The notes under the pieces are model-generated. The model ran no database searches, had not been told where the DNA came from, and was given only the letters and a program-made list of their open reading frames with translations. Position numbers and translations under genes: made by a program. From Halorussus salinisoli (GTDB lineage: Archaea; Halobacteriota; Halobacteria; Halobacteriales; Haladaptataceae), in contig SZNP01000005.1 in assembly GCA_005239435.1 (NCBI GenBank), positions 1 to 64,000 of the forward strand: DNA of 64,000 bases, given 5' to 3'. This document shows, piece after piece, positions 9,675 through 18,220 of the stretch (the first letter of the stretch is position 1; each line of letters starts with the position of its first letter).

Positions 9675-9694
9675 ATATTAGTAGAGTCTAATAT
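9675..9694 (+). promoter_or_regulatory. Inverted repeat over the arsR promoter
   Basis: A perfect 7-bp inverted repeat ATATTAG-TAGAGT-CTAATAT lies 15 nt upstream of the arsR ATG and overlaps the AT-rich TATA-like TTATATTA (9673-9680). The placement suits an operator at which ArsR would block TBP/TFB binding. Inferred, not proven. Confidence 0.55.
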
Positions 9695-9708
9695 TAGGAT
9701 GTGCTAAA

Positions 9709-10074
9709 ATGAGTGGGCAGAAGACAGACGGCCAGCCATCCGAGACGCAACGCGAGCAGGGAGCCGATTGTTGTTCGGTTAGCCATTCCCATTCCCTGTC
9801 GGAACCGGAGGTAGCTGCTGACGTAGAAGTCCTCGCAACCCTCGGCAACGACACCCGATACGAAGCGCTCCGACTCATTGCCGAAGCCGACGACGCTGTC
9901 TGCGTCTGTGAGTTGGAACCCACGCTGGGAGTGAGTCAGGGAGCGGTCAGCCAGGCGCTCTCCCGACTCTTCAGTGCTGGGTTAGTAGAGCGGCGAAAGG
10001 AGGGCCGATGGCGGTACTATACCGCGACGCCCCGCGCAAACCGACTTCTCAGTGTCCTCGACGAGACGAGATAA
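9709..10074 (+). CDS. arsR: ArsR family arsenic-type metalloregulator
   Basis: A 121-residue winged-helix repressor. The DNA-binding domain spans about residues 36-115 (LATLGNDTRYEALRLI, recognition helix SQGAVSQALSRLFSAG, wing RKEGRWRYYTATP). The metal-binding signature at the start of the recognition helix region is VCVCELE with Cys65 and Cys67, the classic As(III)/Sb(III) site of ArsR. A further CC pair (Cys21-22) with nearby His residues lies in the N-terminal tail. The gene is followed 7 nt later by arsM, so it very likely controls that operon, with the operator candidate at 9675-9694. Confidence 0.92.
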   Translation: MSGQKTDGQPSETQREQGADCCSVSHSHSLSEPEVAADVEVLATLGNDTRYEALRLIAEADDAVCVCELEPTLGVSQGAVSQALSRLFSAGLVERRKEGRWRYYTATPRANRLLSVLDETR

Positions 10075-10081
10075 CACGACA

Positions 10082-10915
10082 ATGACCGATACCACATCCA
10101 CCAACGACGCAGACGGCGAGCGACTCGACTCGGCAGAACAGCGCTCCGCCGTTCGCGAACGATACTCGCGCATAGCCACGGAGTCGTCGTCGTGTTGCGG
10201 CGACGATAGCTCCTGTGGCGAAGCCTCTTCTGCCAAAGCGCAGAAACTCGGCTATTCGGCCGACGAACTCGACGCCGTCAGTGGGGACGCGAATCTGAAT
10301 CTCGGCTGCGGTAATCCGACCGCAATCGCCAGCCTCGAGGAGGGAGATACCGTCCTCGACCTCGGTTCCGGTGGCGGTTTCGACTGCTTCCTCGCCGCCC
10401 GCGAAGTCGGACCAGACGGTCGGGTCATCGGTGTCGATATGACGCCCGAGATGGTCGAGAAGGCCCGCGAGAACGTCGAGACGAACGCCGCGACGAACGT
10501 CGAGTTCCGACTCGGTGAAATCGAACACCTTCCGGTCGCCGACGAGTCCGTGGACGTGATTCTCTCGAACTGCGTCGTCAATCTCTCGCCGGACAAACCG
10601 CAGGTGTTCCGCGAGGCGTATCGCGTCCTCCGACCGGGCGGACGCCTCGCCGTCTCGGACGTCGTCCTAACCGCCGAGTTACCGACCGACCTACGGGCCG
10701 ACCCGACGTCGGTGGCAGCGTGTGTCGGTGGTGCGGCATCGGTATCCGCGCTCGAAGCAATGCTGACCGAAGCCGGATTTACGGACGTTTCCATCGAGCC
10801 GAAAGCGGACAGCGAAGAGTTCATCGACGAGTGGGACGACGAGCGCGATTTGAGCGACTACGTCGTCGCAGCGACGATAGAAGGAGAGAAACCGGCAACG
10901 GAGTCTCGACCGTAG
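10082..10915 (+). CDS. arsM: Arsenite S-adenosylmethionine methyltransferase
   Basis: A 277-residue ArsM that methylates As(III) with SAM to volatile or less retained methylarsenicals. The SAM motif is VLDLGSGGGFDCFLAAR (about 91-107). Family hallmarks are LNLGCGNP (Cys76), ILSNCVVNLSPDK (Cys164), RPGGRLAVSDVV and AACVGGA (Cys214). The last two cysteines correspond to the catalytic arsenic-binding pair, and a CC plus CGE stretch at 38-46 may add ligands. The ATG at 10082 was chosen because it lies 7 nt after arsR and begins MTDTTSTND; upstream in-frame codons overlap arsR. No efflux pump gene is adjacent. Confidence 0.95.
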   Translation: MTDTTSTNDADGERLDSAEQRSAVRERYSRIATESSSCCGDDSSCGEASSAKAQKLGYSADELDAVSGDANLNLGCGNPTAIASLEEGDTVLDLGSGGGFDCFLAAREVGPDGRVIGVDMTPEMVEKARENVETNAATNVEFRLGEIEHLPVADESVDVILSNCVVNLSPDKPQVFREAYRVLRPGGRLAVSDVVLTAELPTDLRADPTSVAACVGGAASVSALEAMLTEAGFTDVSIEPKADSEEFIDEWDDERDLSDYVVAATIEGEKPATESRP

Positions 10916-11022
10916 CAAAAGAACCGATCCGGACAGTCGCAGTATCGCGGTCCAGAACGTGCTGCCGACTGTTTCGATCGGCGGAGATACGACCAGACAC
11001 CGACAAAACTGATACCGTAACA

Positions 11023-11313
11023 ATGTTCAGGCCACCGATCGTTCCACGAAATCGCCCACTAATCGACCAACCTACGTGGCGGAGCGTCCTCGTGAGCTAC
11101 GTCCTGGTTACTGCGATTCCCCTGCTGTTGTGGTTCGTAAGCCAACCGCTGGTCGGCACCGTAGCCCTCGCGAGCATCGCCGGCCTGTTCGTCGGCGGGC
11201 GACGCGTCTACCGACTAACCAGATGCTTCTACGACTGCCAGGGGTTCACGTTCGACCTGGGCGGCACGGCTCAGATTACAGTCACGCAGATTCCCACCGA
11301 TGAAGCGAGTTGA
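11023..11313 (+). CDS. Small membrane protein of the arsenic cluster
   Basis: A 96-residue protein starting at the ATG at 11023 (MFRPPIVPRN). It has two hydrophobic segments, about residues 20-39 (SVLVSYVLVTAIPLLLWFV) and 44-60 (VGTVALASIAGLFVGGR), then a cytoplasmic or exterior tail with two cysteines (CFYDCQG) and a beta-like QITVTQIP end. I do not recognise a family. It lies 107 nt after arsM and 81 nt before arsN2 on the same strand, so a role linked to arsenicals (membrane passage or anchoring) is possible but only inferred from position. Longer in-frame starts overlap the end of arsM and look non-coding. Confidence 0.65.
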   Translation: MFRPPIVPRNRPLIDQPTWRSVLVSYVLVTAIPLLLWFVSQPLVGTVALASIAGLFVGGRRVYRLTRCFYDCQGFTFDLGGTAQITVTQIPTDEAS

Positions 11314-11394
11314 CCGACGTTTCGAGCCGTTGGAGAGTCGTCGTCGGCATAGTCGTCAGAACCGTCCTTCGCTCCAGAACTTCACCGAGACCGT

Positions 11395-11841
11395 ATGAGC
11401 AACTCTTCACTTACCATTCGACGAGTGGACGACGATAGCGTAGACCGTGTCGAGTCCCTGTTGGAAGCGAACGGGCTTCCGTATCAGGACGTGCGATCGA
11501 AGTCCGAGTGTTTCTTCCTGGCCTACTCCGACACCGAGTGTATCGGTACTGGAGGTGTCGAAACACACGGTTCGGACGGACTTCTCCGGTCGGTCGTCGT
11601 TACGGAACCGAATCGCGGACAGGGCTACGGAGTAGCACTGTGTGACGCACTGGAAGAGTACGCACGAACCATCGAGGTGGAGACGCTATACTTGCTGACC
11701 ACGACCGCAGAAGCGTTCTTCCGACGGTGCGGTTACGAAGAGACCGTTCGGGAAAACGTTCCAGCACGCATCCAGCGGACGACCGAGTTCGCGGAATTGT
11801 GCCCGAGTTCGGCAACCTGTATGAGAAAGAACCTTCGATAG
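11395..11841 (+). CDS. arsN2: ArsN2-type GNAT acetyltransferase
   Basis: A 148-residue GNAT protein. The acetyl-CoA motif is LLRSVVVTEPNRGQGYGVAL; the family-specific part is TLYLLTTTAEAFFRRCGYEE, then ENVPARIQRTTEFAELCPS and SATCMRKNL. This pattern with the two terminal cysteines (LCPSSATCM) is that of ArsN2, found in arsenic resistance operons. Related ArsN1 enzymes acetylate organoarsenicals; the ArsN2 substrate is less clear to me. Position right after arsM and the small membrane protein supports the call. The start is preceded by CCGT and no strong ribosome-binding site. Confidence 0.9.
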   Translation: MSNSSLTIRRVDDDSVDRVESLLEANGLPYQDVRSKSECFFLAYSDTECIGTGGVETHGSDGLLRSVVVTEPNRGQGYGVALCDALEEYARTIEVETLYLLTTTAEAFFRRCGYEETVRENVPARIQRTTEFAELCPSSATCMRKNLR

Positions 11842-11976
11842 TAAGGCGCTCTGTGACGACAGGTCAGCGATACGCCCGGCAAACTGCCGTCGTCCTGCTG
11901 TGGGAGTGAGACGGTGAGGCCGTGTCGAGCGAGAAGTACGTCGGTGTCTTTCGGGAGGCCCGGGGACGTCTGGTCT

Positions 11977-13281
11977 CTATTTCGCTCCGAGCGAGTAGAC
12001 ACGTCCGTCGTGGAGTGAGACGTACGCTCGGTCGTGCGCTAACGCAACGTTCGGATTCATCACGTACGCGGCCATTCCGGCGTCGAACGATGGCATCTCG
12101 AACCGCCAACGCTTCTCTCCGTTCGAGTCGTACGCCTGCACCGACCCGTCCGAAGTTGGACCGAGAATCAAACCGCCCGCTGCAGCAGGTGGGAGGTTCC
12201 CACCGTACTTTCCGGTACGCCATCGTTCGCTCCCGTCGCTCCGTCGGAGTGCAAGCAGCCCGCCGTGGATGGTGTTGACGTAGACGGTCTCCCCGACGAC
12301 GGTGACCGAGGGAATCGCGTTACCGTAGCTTTTCCGGAGTAGGCGCGTCGACCACTGCTCGGTACCAGTCGCCGCGTCGACGGCGTGAACCCGATAGTCC
12401 GTTCCCGTCACGTACACCGTCTGGCCGACGACGGCCGGAAGACTCTGTATCCGAGGACGGTGATTCTCGGTAACCACGTCGGTGCGCCATCGCAACTCTC
12501 CGTCACTTGCAGCGAAGGCACAGACACGTCCCTGGTCAGTCCCGACGAACACGGTCGAGTCGCTCGCACACGGGGGCGTCGAGACGTACTCCTCGCCCTC
12601 TGTAACCGGTCGGTCCCAGTGGCGTGTCCCATCGAGCGAGACGGCTGTCAGTCCACCCTCGTCCGATGCAACGTATGCTCGCTCACCGACGACGACGGGT
12701 CCTCCGCGCGGATTCGACGGTAAGTTGACGCGCCATCGCTTACTTCCGTTCGACGAATCGAGCGCAGTGAGGCCTGCACGCTGTGGGTCGTAGCTCGTGC
12801 TTACTACGAGGAGCGTTTCGCTGGTGCGTGCGATGCTCTCGATGTCCTCCGCTTCGAGGATGGTCCGCCACGCACGTTCGCCGGTTTCCCCATCGAAGGC
12901 CACGACGAGTCCGCGGTTTTCGTCGTCCTCCCGGTGTTCGACTGACCCGACGTACACGTAGCTGTCGTCAGTTACTGGCGGGGTCGTGCGGAACGTTCGT
13001 TGGCCCTCGATGGGCGTTCGAAGCCACGCAGCACCGACCTGACCACGGGGCGGAACCGTGTTCGGGTTGTAGCCACTCCGCTCGACATCGTACCCGGCAA
13101 CGGGCCACCCGTTGCCCGTGGTGAAGTCCGTTCCGTATGCCGGATTATCGTCCGACAGCGGAGGCGGTGATCCGTCCGACTCGTTCGGAGAACCTTCTTC
13201 ACGATCACGAACAGCGGAGAGACAACCGGACGCTAGCAGAGTCGTAGCGACCGAACTCGCGAGGAGAGGGCGGCGTTTCAT
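11977..13281 (-). CDS. PQQ-binding-like beta-propeller lipoprotein
   Basis: A 434-residue exported protein. The start at 13281 gives MKRRPLLASSVATTLLASGC, a signal with lipobox LASGC, so it should be lipid-anchored on the outer face. The mature protein has seven or so PQQ-type repeats: SYVYVGSVEHREDDENRGLV, AYVASDEGGLTAVSLDG, VFVGTDQGRVCAFAASDG, VYVTGTDYRVHAVDAATG and VYVNTIHGGLLALRRSDG, the last ending in AYVSLHDGRVYSLGAK. No dehydrogenase catalytic loop is visible, so it is more likely a structural or binding propeller. Upstream in-frame codons to 13494 have no signal character and were not used. Confidence 0.88.
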   Translation of the reverse strand: MKRRPLLASSVATTLLASGCLSAVRDREEGSPNESDGSPPPLSDDNPAYGTDFTTGNGWPVAGYDVERSGYNPNTVPPRGQVGAAWLRTPIEGQRTFRTTPPVTDDSYVYVGSVEHREDDENRGLVVAFDGETGERAWRTILEAEDIESIARTSETLLVVSTSYDPQRAGLTALDSSNGSKRWRVNLPSNPRGGPVVVGERAYVASDEGGLTAVSLDGTRHWDRPVTEGEEYVSTPPCASDSTVFVGTDQGRVCAFAASDGELRWRTDVVTENHRPRIQSLPAVVGQTVYVTGTDYRVHAVDAATGTEQWSTRLLRKSYGNAIPSVTVVGETVYVNTIHGGLLALRRSDGSERWRTGKYGGNLPPAAAGGLILGPTSDGSVQAYDSNGEKRWRFEMPSFDAGMAAYVMNPNVALAHDRAYVSLHDGRVYSLGAK

Positions 13282-13508
13282 ATTGCGTGGTTGACGTAAT
13301 CGGGTGAAATACTTTGTGTAGAACCAACGCTCTCCGACAGTAACGCAGACTACGAAGGGGCGTAGATATCTCTCCCGTTTGCTCGTTGAAATCGTACGGT
13401 GATGACGTGTTTCCTCGGGTGTACCGAATCGGGCGCACACCTTGCAAATCGAACTCAAATGGAAGTGCCGACCGAACCTTTTAGTACACTCCATCCGCCC
13501 TCATTGCC

Positions 13509-14711
13509 ATGACAGACCGAATCATGGACGGCGTGCGCGTTCTCGACCTCACGACGTTCGTCACGGGTGGGTTCGCCACTCTGATGCTGGCCAATCAGGG
13601 CGCGGAGGTCGTCAAAGTCGAGCGTCCCGACGCGGGCGACGACAACCGCCACTCCGGGCCGCCGTTCGTGGACGGCGAGTCGCCCTACTTCTGGACCGTC
13701 AACTACGGCAAGCGGAGCGTCGAGTTGGATTTGAAGTCCGAAGCGGGCCGCGAGGCCCTCTACGACCTCGCGGAAGAAGCCGACGTGTTCGTCCAGAACT
13801 ACCGACCCGGCACCGCCGAGCGCCTCGACGTGGACTACGAGAGCATCCGCGAGCAGAACGACGACATCGTCTACTGCGCCATCTCGGCCTTCGGCCAGAC
13901 CGGCCCGTGGCGCGAGCGACCGGGCTACGACCTGCTGGTCCAGGGGATGAGCGGCATCATGAGCGTCACGGGCGAACCCGACCGTCCGCCGGTCAAGGTC
14001 GGCCTGCCACAGACGGACCTCATCACCGGAATGTGGGCCGGATTCGGTATCGTCAACGCGCTCTACAAGCGCGAACGGACCGGCGAGGGGGAGTACATCG
14101 ACCTCGGGATGCTCGACGCGACCCTGCCGTGGCTGACCAAGCAGGCCGGAAAAGTCTTCGCTGGCGAGGAACCGACCCGAATGGGCACCAAAGACCCGGT
14201 TCTCGCGCCCTACCAGACCTACGAGACCGCAGACGGCCACGTCAACGTCGCCTGCCTCAACCAGAAGCTCTGGCGGGAGTTCTGCGAAGCCCTCGACCGC
14301 CCGGACCTGTTCGCCGACCCTCAGTTCGAGACCAACGCCGACCGCGTCGAGAACATGGACGCCCTCGAAGCCGAAATCGAGGCCGAACTGACCGAGAAGA
14401 CGACCGACGAGTGGATGGAGATTCTGGTCGAGGAGGCCGGAATCCCCGCCGGGCCGGTCCAGAGCGTCGAGGAGGCGCTCTACAACGAGCAGACCGAGGC
14501 TCGCGGGGTCGTGACCCACATCTCTGACGAGGAGTCCGACCGCGAGATTCCGGTCGTCGAGCATCCGCTGAACTACGCCAACGCCGAGAGCGGGTTCGAG
14601 TCGCCTCCTCCCCGCCTCGGCGCGGACAACCGCGAGTTGTTCCGCGAAATCGGCTACTCCGAGGCCGAGATCGAGGAACTGGCCGAGAAGGGCGTGTTCG
14701 GCGAGGAGTGA
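13509..14711 (+). CDS. Class III (CaiB/BaiF) acyl-CoA transferase
   Basis: A 400-residue family III CoA-transferase that moves CoA between carboxylic acids through an Asp-CoA intermediate. The N-terminal fold begins GVRVLDLTTFVTGGFATLML and includes GAEVVKVERP; the QNYRPG and AISAFGQTGPW segments are standard. The catalytic Asp is Asp170 in LPQTDLITGM. Length matches the family. It stands alone on the plus strand; the next gene, 63 nt downstream, is an exported lipoprotein and unrelated in function. The acyl group cannot be read from sequence. Confidence 0.93.
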   Translation: MTDRIMDGVRVLDLTTFVTGGFATLMLANQGAEVVKVERPDAGDDNRHSGPPFVDGESPYFWTVNYGKRSVELDLKSEAGREALYDLAEEADVFVQNYRPGTAERLDVDYESIREQNDDIVYCAISAFGQTGPWRERPGYDLLVQGMSGIMSVTGEPDRPPVKVGLPQTDLITGMWAGFGIVNALYKRERTGEGEYIDLGMLDATLPWLTKQAGKVFAGEEPTRMGTKDPVLAPYQTYETADGHVNVACLNQKLWREFCEALDRPDLFADPQFETNADRVENMDALEAEIEAELTEKTTDEWMEILVEEAGIPAGPVQSVEEALYNEQTEARGVVTHISDEESDREIPVVEHPLNYANAESGFESPPPRLGADNRELFREIGYSEAEIEELAEKGVFGEE

Positions 14712-14774
14712 GCAGGCGCGAGTTCCTCGCTCCGAACCCACGTTTTATCAGGCACCCACGGAAACCCTCGCGCC

Positions 14775-15713
14775 ATGGACCGCCGCGAGTTCCTCGCTAC
14801 CGGCGCGACCCTCGCCATCGCCACCGCTGGCGGTTGCACCGGATGCGCGAAAGCGCCGGCGATTTCCCTCCGAATGGAACCGATCAACGACCACGAAATC
14901 GCGGAGGAAGTGACCTATCGGGTCGAAGTCGGCCCTTCGGACCGACGCCGACTCGTCGCCGACGCCGTAGGGGAGGAGTCCGTGACCGTCGAGGACACCG
15001 ATGCCCCGTTTCCGGCGGACGAGCCCTTCGTCTACGACGGGTCGGTCTACCGGCTCTCGTACGAAATCGTCGAGTCGAAACCCGCGACCACGTTCCAGTT
15101 CACGCTCGACCCGGCCGAAGGGTCGGTCTCGGAGAGCGAGACGATTCGCTACGACGAGTTGCCCGCGGTCGACCGCGAGAAGTTGGACTACGACGGGAGT
15201 TTCCTCGGGTTCGGGTCGTCGTTGCTCTACCTCGACAGCGAGATTCCCGACTCCGCGCTGGTGCCCGACCCCGAACGCTCGGTCATCGTCTGGGATTCGG
15301 AGACGAAGGGCCGATTCGAGGTGGACGGCTCTATCGAGACCGACCTGAAGACGTACCGTTACGAGTCCGAACAGGTCCACCCCTCGGCCGAGGAGTACGG
15401 CGCGCAGATCCGCGAGCGATACGAGTTCGAGCTCTCGGGGCTGACCGACGCGGAGCGCGACATCGTCTCGGAGGCCATCGAAGAGAGCGACTACTCGGTT
15501 CCCCACGACGAGTCGCCGCCCGACGCCGCGCTGAAACTGGCGACCCGATTCCGGCCGCACGAGGAGGTCCGGTACGCGTGGGAGGACGAGGCGGACGCCG
15601 CGGAAGCGGGCCGCGTCGACGGGACGTACCTCGTGCGCCACGACGGCGAACTCTACTGGACGAGCATTCACGTCTCGCGCGACCAGTTCGCGACGACCGC
15701 GAAAAGCGGGTGA
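14775..15713 (+). CDS. Tat-exported lipoprotein of unknown function
   Basis: A 312-residue protein with a twin-arginine start (MDRREFLATGATLAIATAGG) followed by Cys (GGCTGC), the usual haloarchaeal Tat lipoprotein pattern. The mature part is highly acidic and mostly beta-like, with ESEQVHPSAEEYGAQIRERY and a final VDGTYLVRHDGELYWTSIHV. I do not recognise a domain. The C-terminal part resembles many haloarchaeal lipoproteins that end in a small strand-rich module. The gene is convergent with the epimerase, with 15 nt between the stops. Confidence 0.75.
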   Translation: MDRREFLATGATLAIATAGGCTGCAKAPAISLRMEPINDHEIAEEVTYRVEVGPSDRRRLVADAVGEESVTVEDTDAPFPADEPFVYDGSVYRLSYEIVESKPATTFQFTLDPAEGSVSESETIRYDELPAVDREKLDYDGSFLGFGSSLLYLDSEIPDSALVPDPERSVIVWDSETKGRFEVDGSIETDLKTYRYESEQVHPSAEEYGAQIRERYEFELSGLTDAERDIVSEAIEESDYSVPHDESPPDAALKLATRFRPHEEVRYAWEDEADAAEAGRVDGTYLVRHDGELYWTSIHVSRDQFATTAKSG

Positions 15714-15728
15714 CGTTTTCGGTACGAC

Positions 15729-16658
15729 TCAGGCCAGCTCGTCGTACAACTGCTCGGCCGCGGTCCGGACCGCGTCGGCGCTCTCGCGCTCGGGCGACCA
15801 GCCGATAGCACTGGCCTTCTCGATGGAGAGGCGCATCTTGGGCACGTCGCCAGTCCAGCCACGGTCGCCGCCGGTGTACTCGAACTCGGGGTCACACCCC
15901 ACCACGTCGCTGACCAACTCGGCGATGCGCGTCACCGAGATGGTCGTTCTCGTTCCCAAGTTGTAGAGGTTGGTCGGGTCGTCGGTGTTCTCCACGACGT
16001 GTTCCATCCCGCTCACGCAGTCCTCGACGTGGAGGTAGGACTTCTCCTGTCGGCCGTCGCCGAGGATTTCGAGGGTTTCGGGGTCTTCGAGCAACTTCTC
16101 GATGAAGTCCGAGATGACGTTGTTGCGCTGGTGTGGACCCACGACGTTCGAGAATCGGAACATCCAGGTCGTGAAGTCGTGGGAGTGGGCGTAGGTCGAG
16201 AGGAGGCCCTCGCCAGCCAATTTGCTCGCGCCGTAGGTGCTGACGGGTTCGAGCGGCGCGAAGTCCTCGGGCGTCGGACGCGGCGCTTCGCCGTACACCG
16301 CCGAGGAGGAGGCGAAGGCGATGTTCGACAGGCCGACCTCGTCCATGCGTTCCAGCAGGTTGTAGAGCATCGCGTTGTTCTCCTCGAAGACGCGCCGGTG
16401 GTCGCCGCGGTTCACGTCCGAGAGCGCCCCGAGGTGGAAGATAACGTCGAGGTCGCTCGTGACGACTTCGGCCACGTCGTCGGCGTCGGTGAGGTCGCAA
16501 TCAGCGAATTCGGCCGCTTCGGGCACCCACTCGCGGTTGCCCTTCGAGCAGTTGTCAGCGACGAGCACGTCGTTGTCCTCGGCGAGTGACTCGGTGAGAT
16601 GGGTGCCGATGAGTCCGGCACCCCCAGTCACGAGGACCGACTTCCCTGATAAGTCCAT
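15729..16658 (-). CDS. NAD-dependent nucleotide-sugar epimerase/dehydratase
   Basis: A 309-residue extended short-chain dehydrogenase. The NAD motif is VLVTGGAGLIGTHL (9-22), followed by FHLGALSDV. The catalytic set is Ser118/119 in ASSSAVYGE, Tyr142 and Lys146 in STYGASKLAGEG. Substrate-binding segments FSNVVGPHQRNNVISDF and GDGRQEKSYLHVEDC fit UDP-glucose 4-epimerase-like or related enzymes acting on nucleotide sugars for cell-surface glycans. No glycosyltransferase is next to it, but three lie between 34 and 43 kb. Confidence 0.9.
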   Translation of the reverse strand: MDLSGKSVLVTGGAGLIGTHLTESLAEDNDVLVADNCSKGNREWVPEAAEFADCDLTDADDVAEVVTSDLDVIFHLGALSDVNRGDHRRVFEENNAMLYNLLERMDEVGLSNIAFASSSAVYGEAPRPTPEDFAPLEPVSTYGASKLAGEGLLSTYAHSHDFTTWMFRFSNVVGPHQRNNVISDFIEKLLEDPETLEILGDGRQEKSYLHVEDCVSGMEHVVENTDDPTNLYNLGTRTTISVTRIAELVSDVVGCDPEFEYTGGDRGWTGDVPKMRLSIEKASAIGWSPERESADAVRTAAEQLYDELA

Positions 16659-16727
16659 GCGGGAAATAGCGACGGAGCGACGGATATATCTTTACGTTCG
16701 TGGGTCTGCATCGCTCTCACGCGGGGT

Positions 16728-16893
16728 CTTCAGGAGCGAAGCGACTGAAGGCTCGGAGGACGCGGTTTGTCCTCCGACGGTGGACGGCGGTCGCATCCGC
16801 GGCCGCCGAGGGCGCGTGAGGCCGTCGCGGTGGCGGTAGCGTTGCGGTGCCGTGCTGTGCGGTTGCTGTGGCTCCGTTGCTCACGGAGCCACA
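16728..16893. repeat. Three perfect inverted repeats in an intergenic region
   Basis: The 362-nt gap 16659-17020 holds no gene but three perfect stems in a row: CTTCAG/CTGAAG (16728-16733 and 16745-16750), TCGGAGGA/TCCTCCGA (16753-16760 and 16770-16777, 9-nt loop) and TGTGGCTCCG/CGGAGCCACA (16867-16876 and 16884-16893, 7-nt loop). None is followed by a long T tract. They may be a repetitive extragenic element or a structured RNA. The right end of the gap has the xdhC promoter, a TATA-like CTAAATATC at 16992-17000. Confidence 0.7.
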
Positions 16894-17020
16894 AGCTTCT
16901 CTGCGATTCCCACCGTTCGTTCTCGCTCTCCACCTCGACGTTCCTCGTTTCCTTCTCTCTCGTCACTTGCTTCGGCCTCCGACGCCAACACCTAAATATC
17001 AATACTTGTTACCACGGAGC

Positions 17021-18220
17021 ATGAGCGACGAAATGGACGGATGGAGCGCGACCACGCTGTCGGTCCGCGAGACCCTCCGAGACGCCATCGGAACCGACGC
17101 CGCCGTCGCCACCGTCGTCGCCGTCGAGGGGTCGGCCTACCGGCGGCCCGGCGCGAAGCGCGTCCTCGGCGACGAGTCGGTCGGGGCCATCACCGCCGGG
17201 TGTCTCGAAGGCCCGGTCGCCGACCTCGCGGAGCGCGCGCTCGCGGACGGCCCGCTCTGCGAGACCTTCGACCTCACGGGCGAGGACGACTCGTGGGGGT
17301 TCGGACTGGGATGCAACGGCGTCATCGACGTGCTGGTCGAACCGGCGGACGAGAGCTTTCGGCCCGCGCTGGAGCGCCTCGCGGCCGGGAGTGCGGAACG
17401 CGACGCTTCCGGAGCACCGTCGGACGGCGAGCAGGTCGTCGGAAAGCGCGTGGCCCTGCTCACGGTCGTCGGTGGCGACCACCCGGACGCACTCGTGGGT
17501 GCCCGTGCGCTCGTGGACGCGGACGGTTCGACCGAATCGACGGACCCCCGGCCGACGCTTCCCGACGACTTGCTCGCGGCGGTCCGCGAGCAGGCACGCG
17601 AGTTCGCCGCCGCAGGTCGCTCGGACACCGTGGAAGTCGAGACCGACCGCGGGACTGCGGCGGTGTTCGTGGACGGACTGGAGTCGGTTCCGGAACTGCT
17701 GGTCTTCGGTCACGGCGCGGACGTGCTCCCGGTCGCGCGTATCGCCCGCGACGCCGGGTTCCGGGTGACGGTCGCCACCGCACGCGGCGCGCGGGCCGAC
17801 AGCGAGCAGTTTCCCGCGGCCCACGAAGTCGTCGCCACTCGCCCTTCCGAGGTCGCCGAGGCCCTCTCGCGGCCCGCCGACACCTACGCCGTGCTGATGA
17901 GCCACAACTTCGTGGACGACCGACTCGCGCTGGAATCGCTCCTGGAGACGGCCGTGCCCTACGTCGGTCTGATGGGACCGCGCAAGCGATTCGAGCAGTT
18001 GCGCGAGGCGATGGCCGGGGCGGGCGTCGAACTCTCGGCCGACGACCTGGACCGCGTCTCGACCCCCGTCGGTCTCGACCTGGGCGGCGGCGAACCGACC
18101 CAGATCGCGCTCTCCATCGTCGGCGAGGCGCTGGCGGTGTCCAACGGCAGGGACGGTGGCCGATTGACCGACAGCGAGGGTCCGATTCACCCGCGGTCGG
18201 AACTCGACGACTCGTCCTGA
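17021..18220 (+). CDS. XdhC/CoxI family molybdenum hydroxylase maturation factor
   Basis: A 399-residue protein. The N-terminal XdhC/CoxI domain has VAVEGSAYRRPGAKRVL and the Cys motif GAITAGCLEGPV, then GFGLGCNGVIDVLVEP. The C-terminal Rossmann-like XdhC domain reads LLVFGHGADVLPVARIARD, then VLMSHNFVDDRLALESLL, VPYVGLMGPRKRFEQL and GLDLGGGEPTQIALSI. Such proteins bind molybdenum cofactor and help insert the sulfurated form into xanthine dehydrogenase-type enzymes. The Mo-enzyme subunits begin 1.2 kb downstream. The ATG at 17021 fits leaderless transcription from the TATA-like box at 16992-17000. Confidence 0.92.
   Translation: MSDEMDGWSATTLSVRETLRDAIGTDAAVATVVAVEGSAYRRPGAKRVLGDESVGAITAGCLEGPVADLAERALADGPLCETFDLTGEDDSWGFGLGCNGVIDVLVEPADESFRPALERLAAGSAERDASGAPSDGEQVVGKRVALLTVVGGDHPDALVGARALVDADGSTESTDPRPTLPDDLLAAVREQAREFAAAGRSDTVEVETDRGTAAVFVDGLESVPELLVFGHGADVLPVARIARDAGFRVTVATARGARADSEQFPAAHEVVATRPSEVAEALSRPADTYAVLMSHNFVDDRLALESLLETAVPYVGLMGPRKRFEQLREAMAGAGVELSADDLDRVSTPVGLDLGGGEPTQIALSIVGEALAVSNGRDGGRLTDSEGPIHPRSELDDSS

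Noticed and set aside
13455..14741. 428-codon minus-strand frame opposite the CoA-transferase
   Set aside because: It mirrors the codon structure of the real gene on the plus strand and has no recognisable family motifs.
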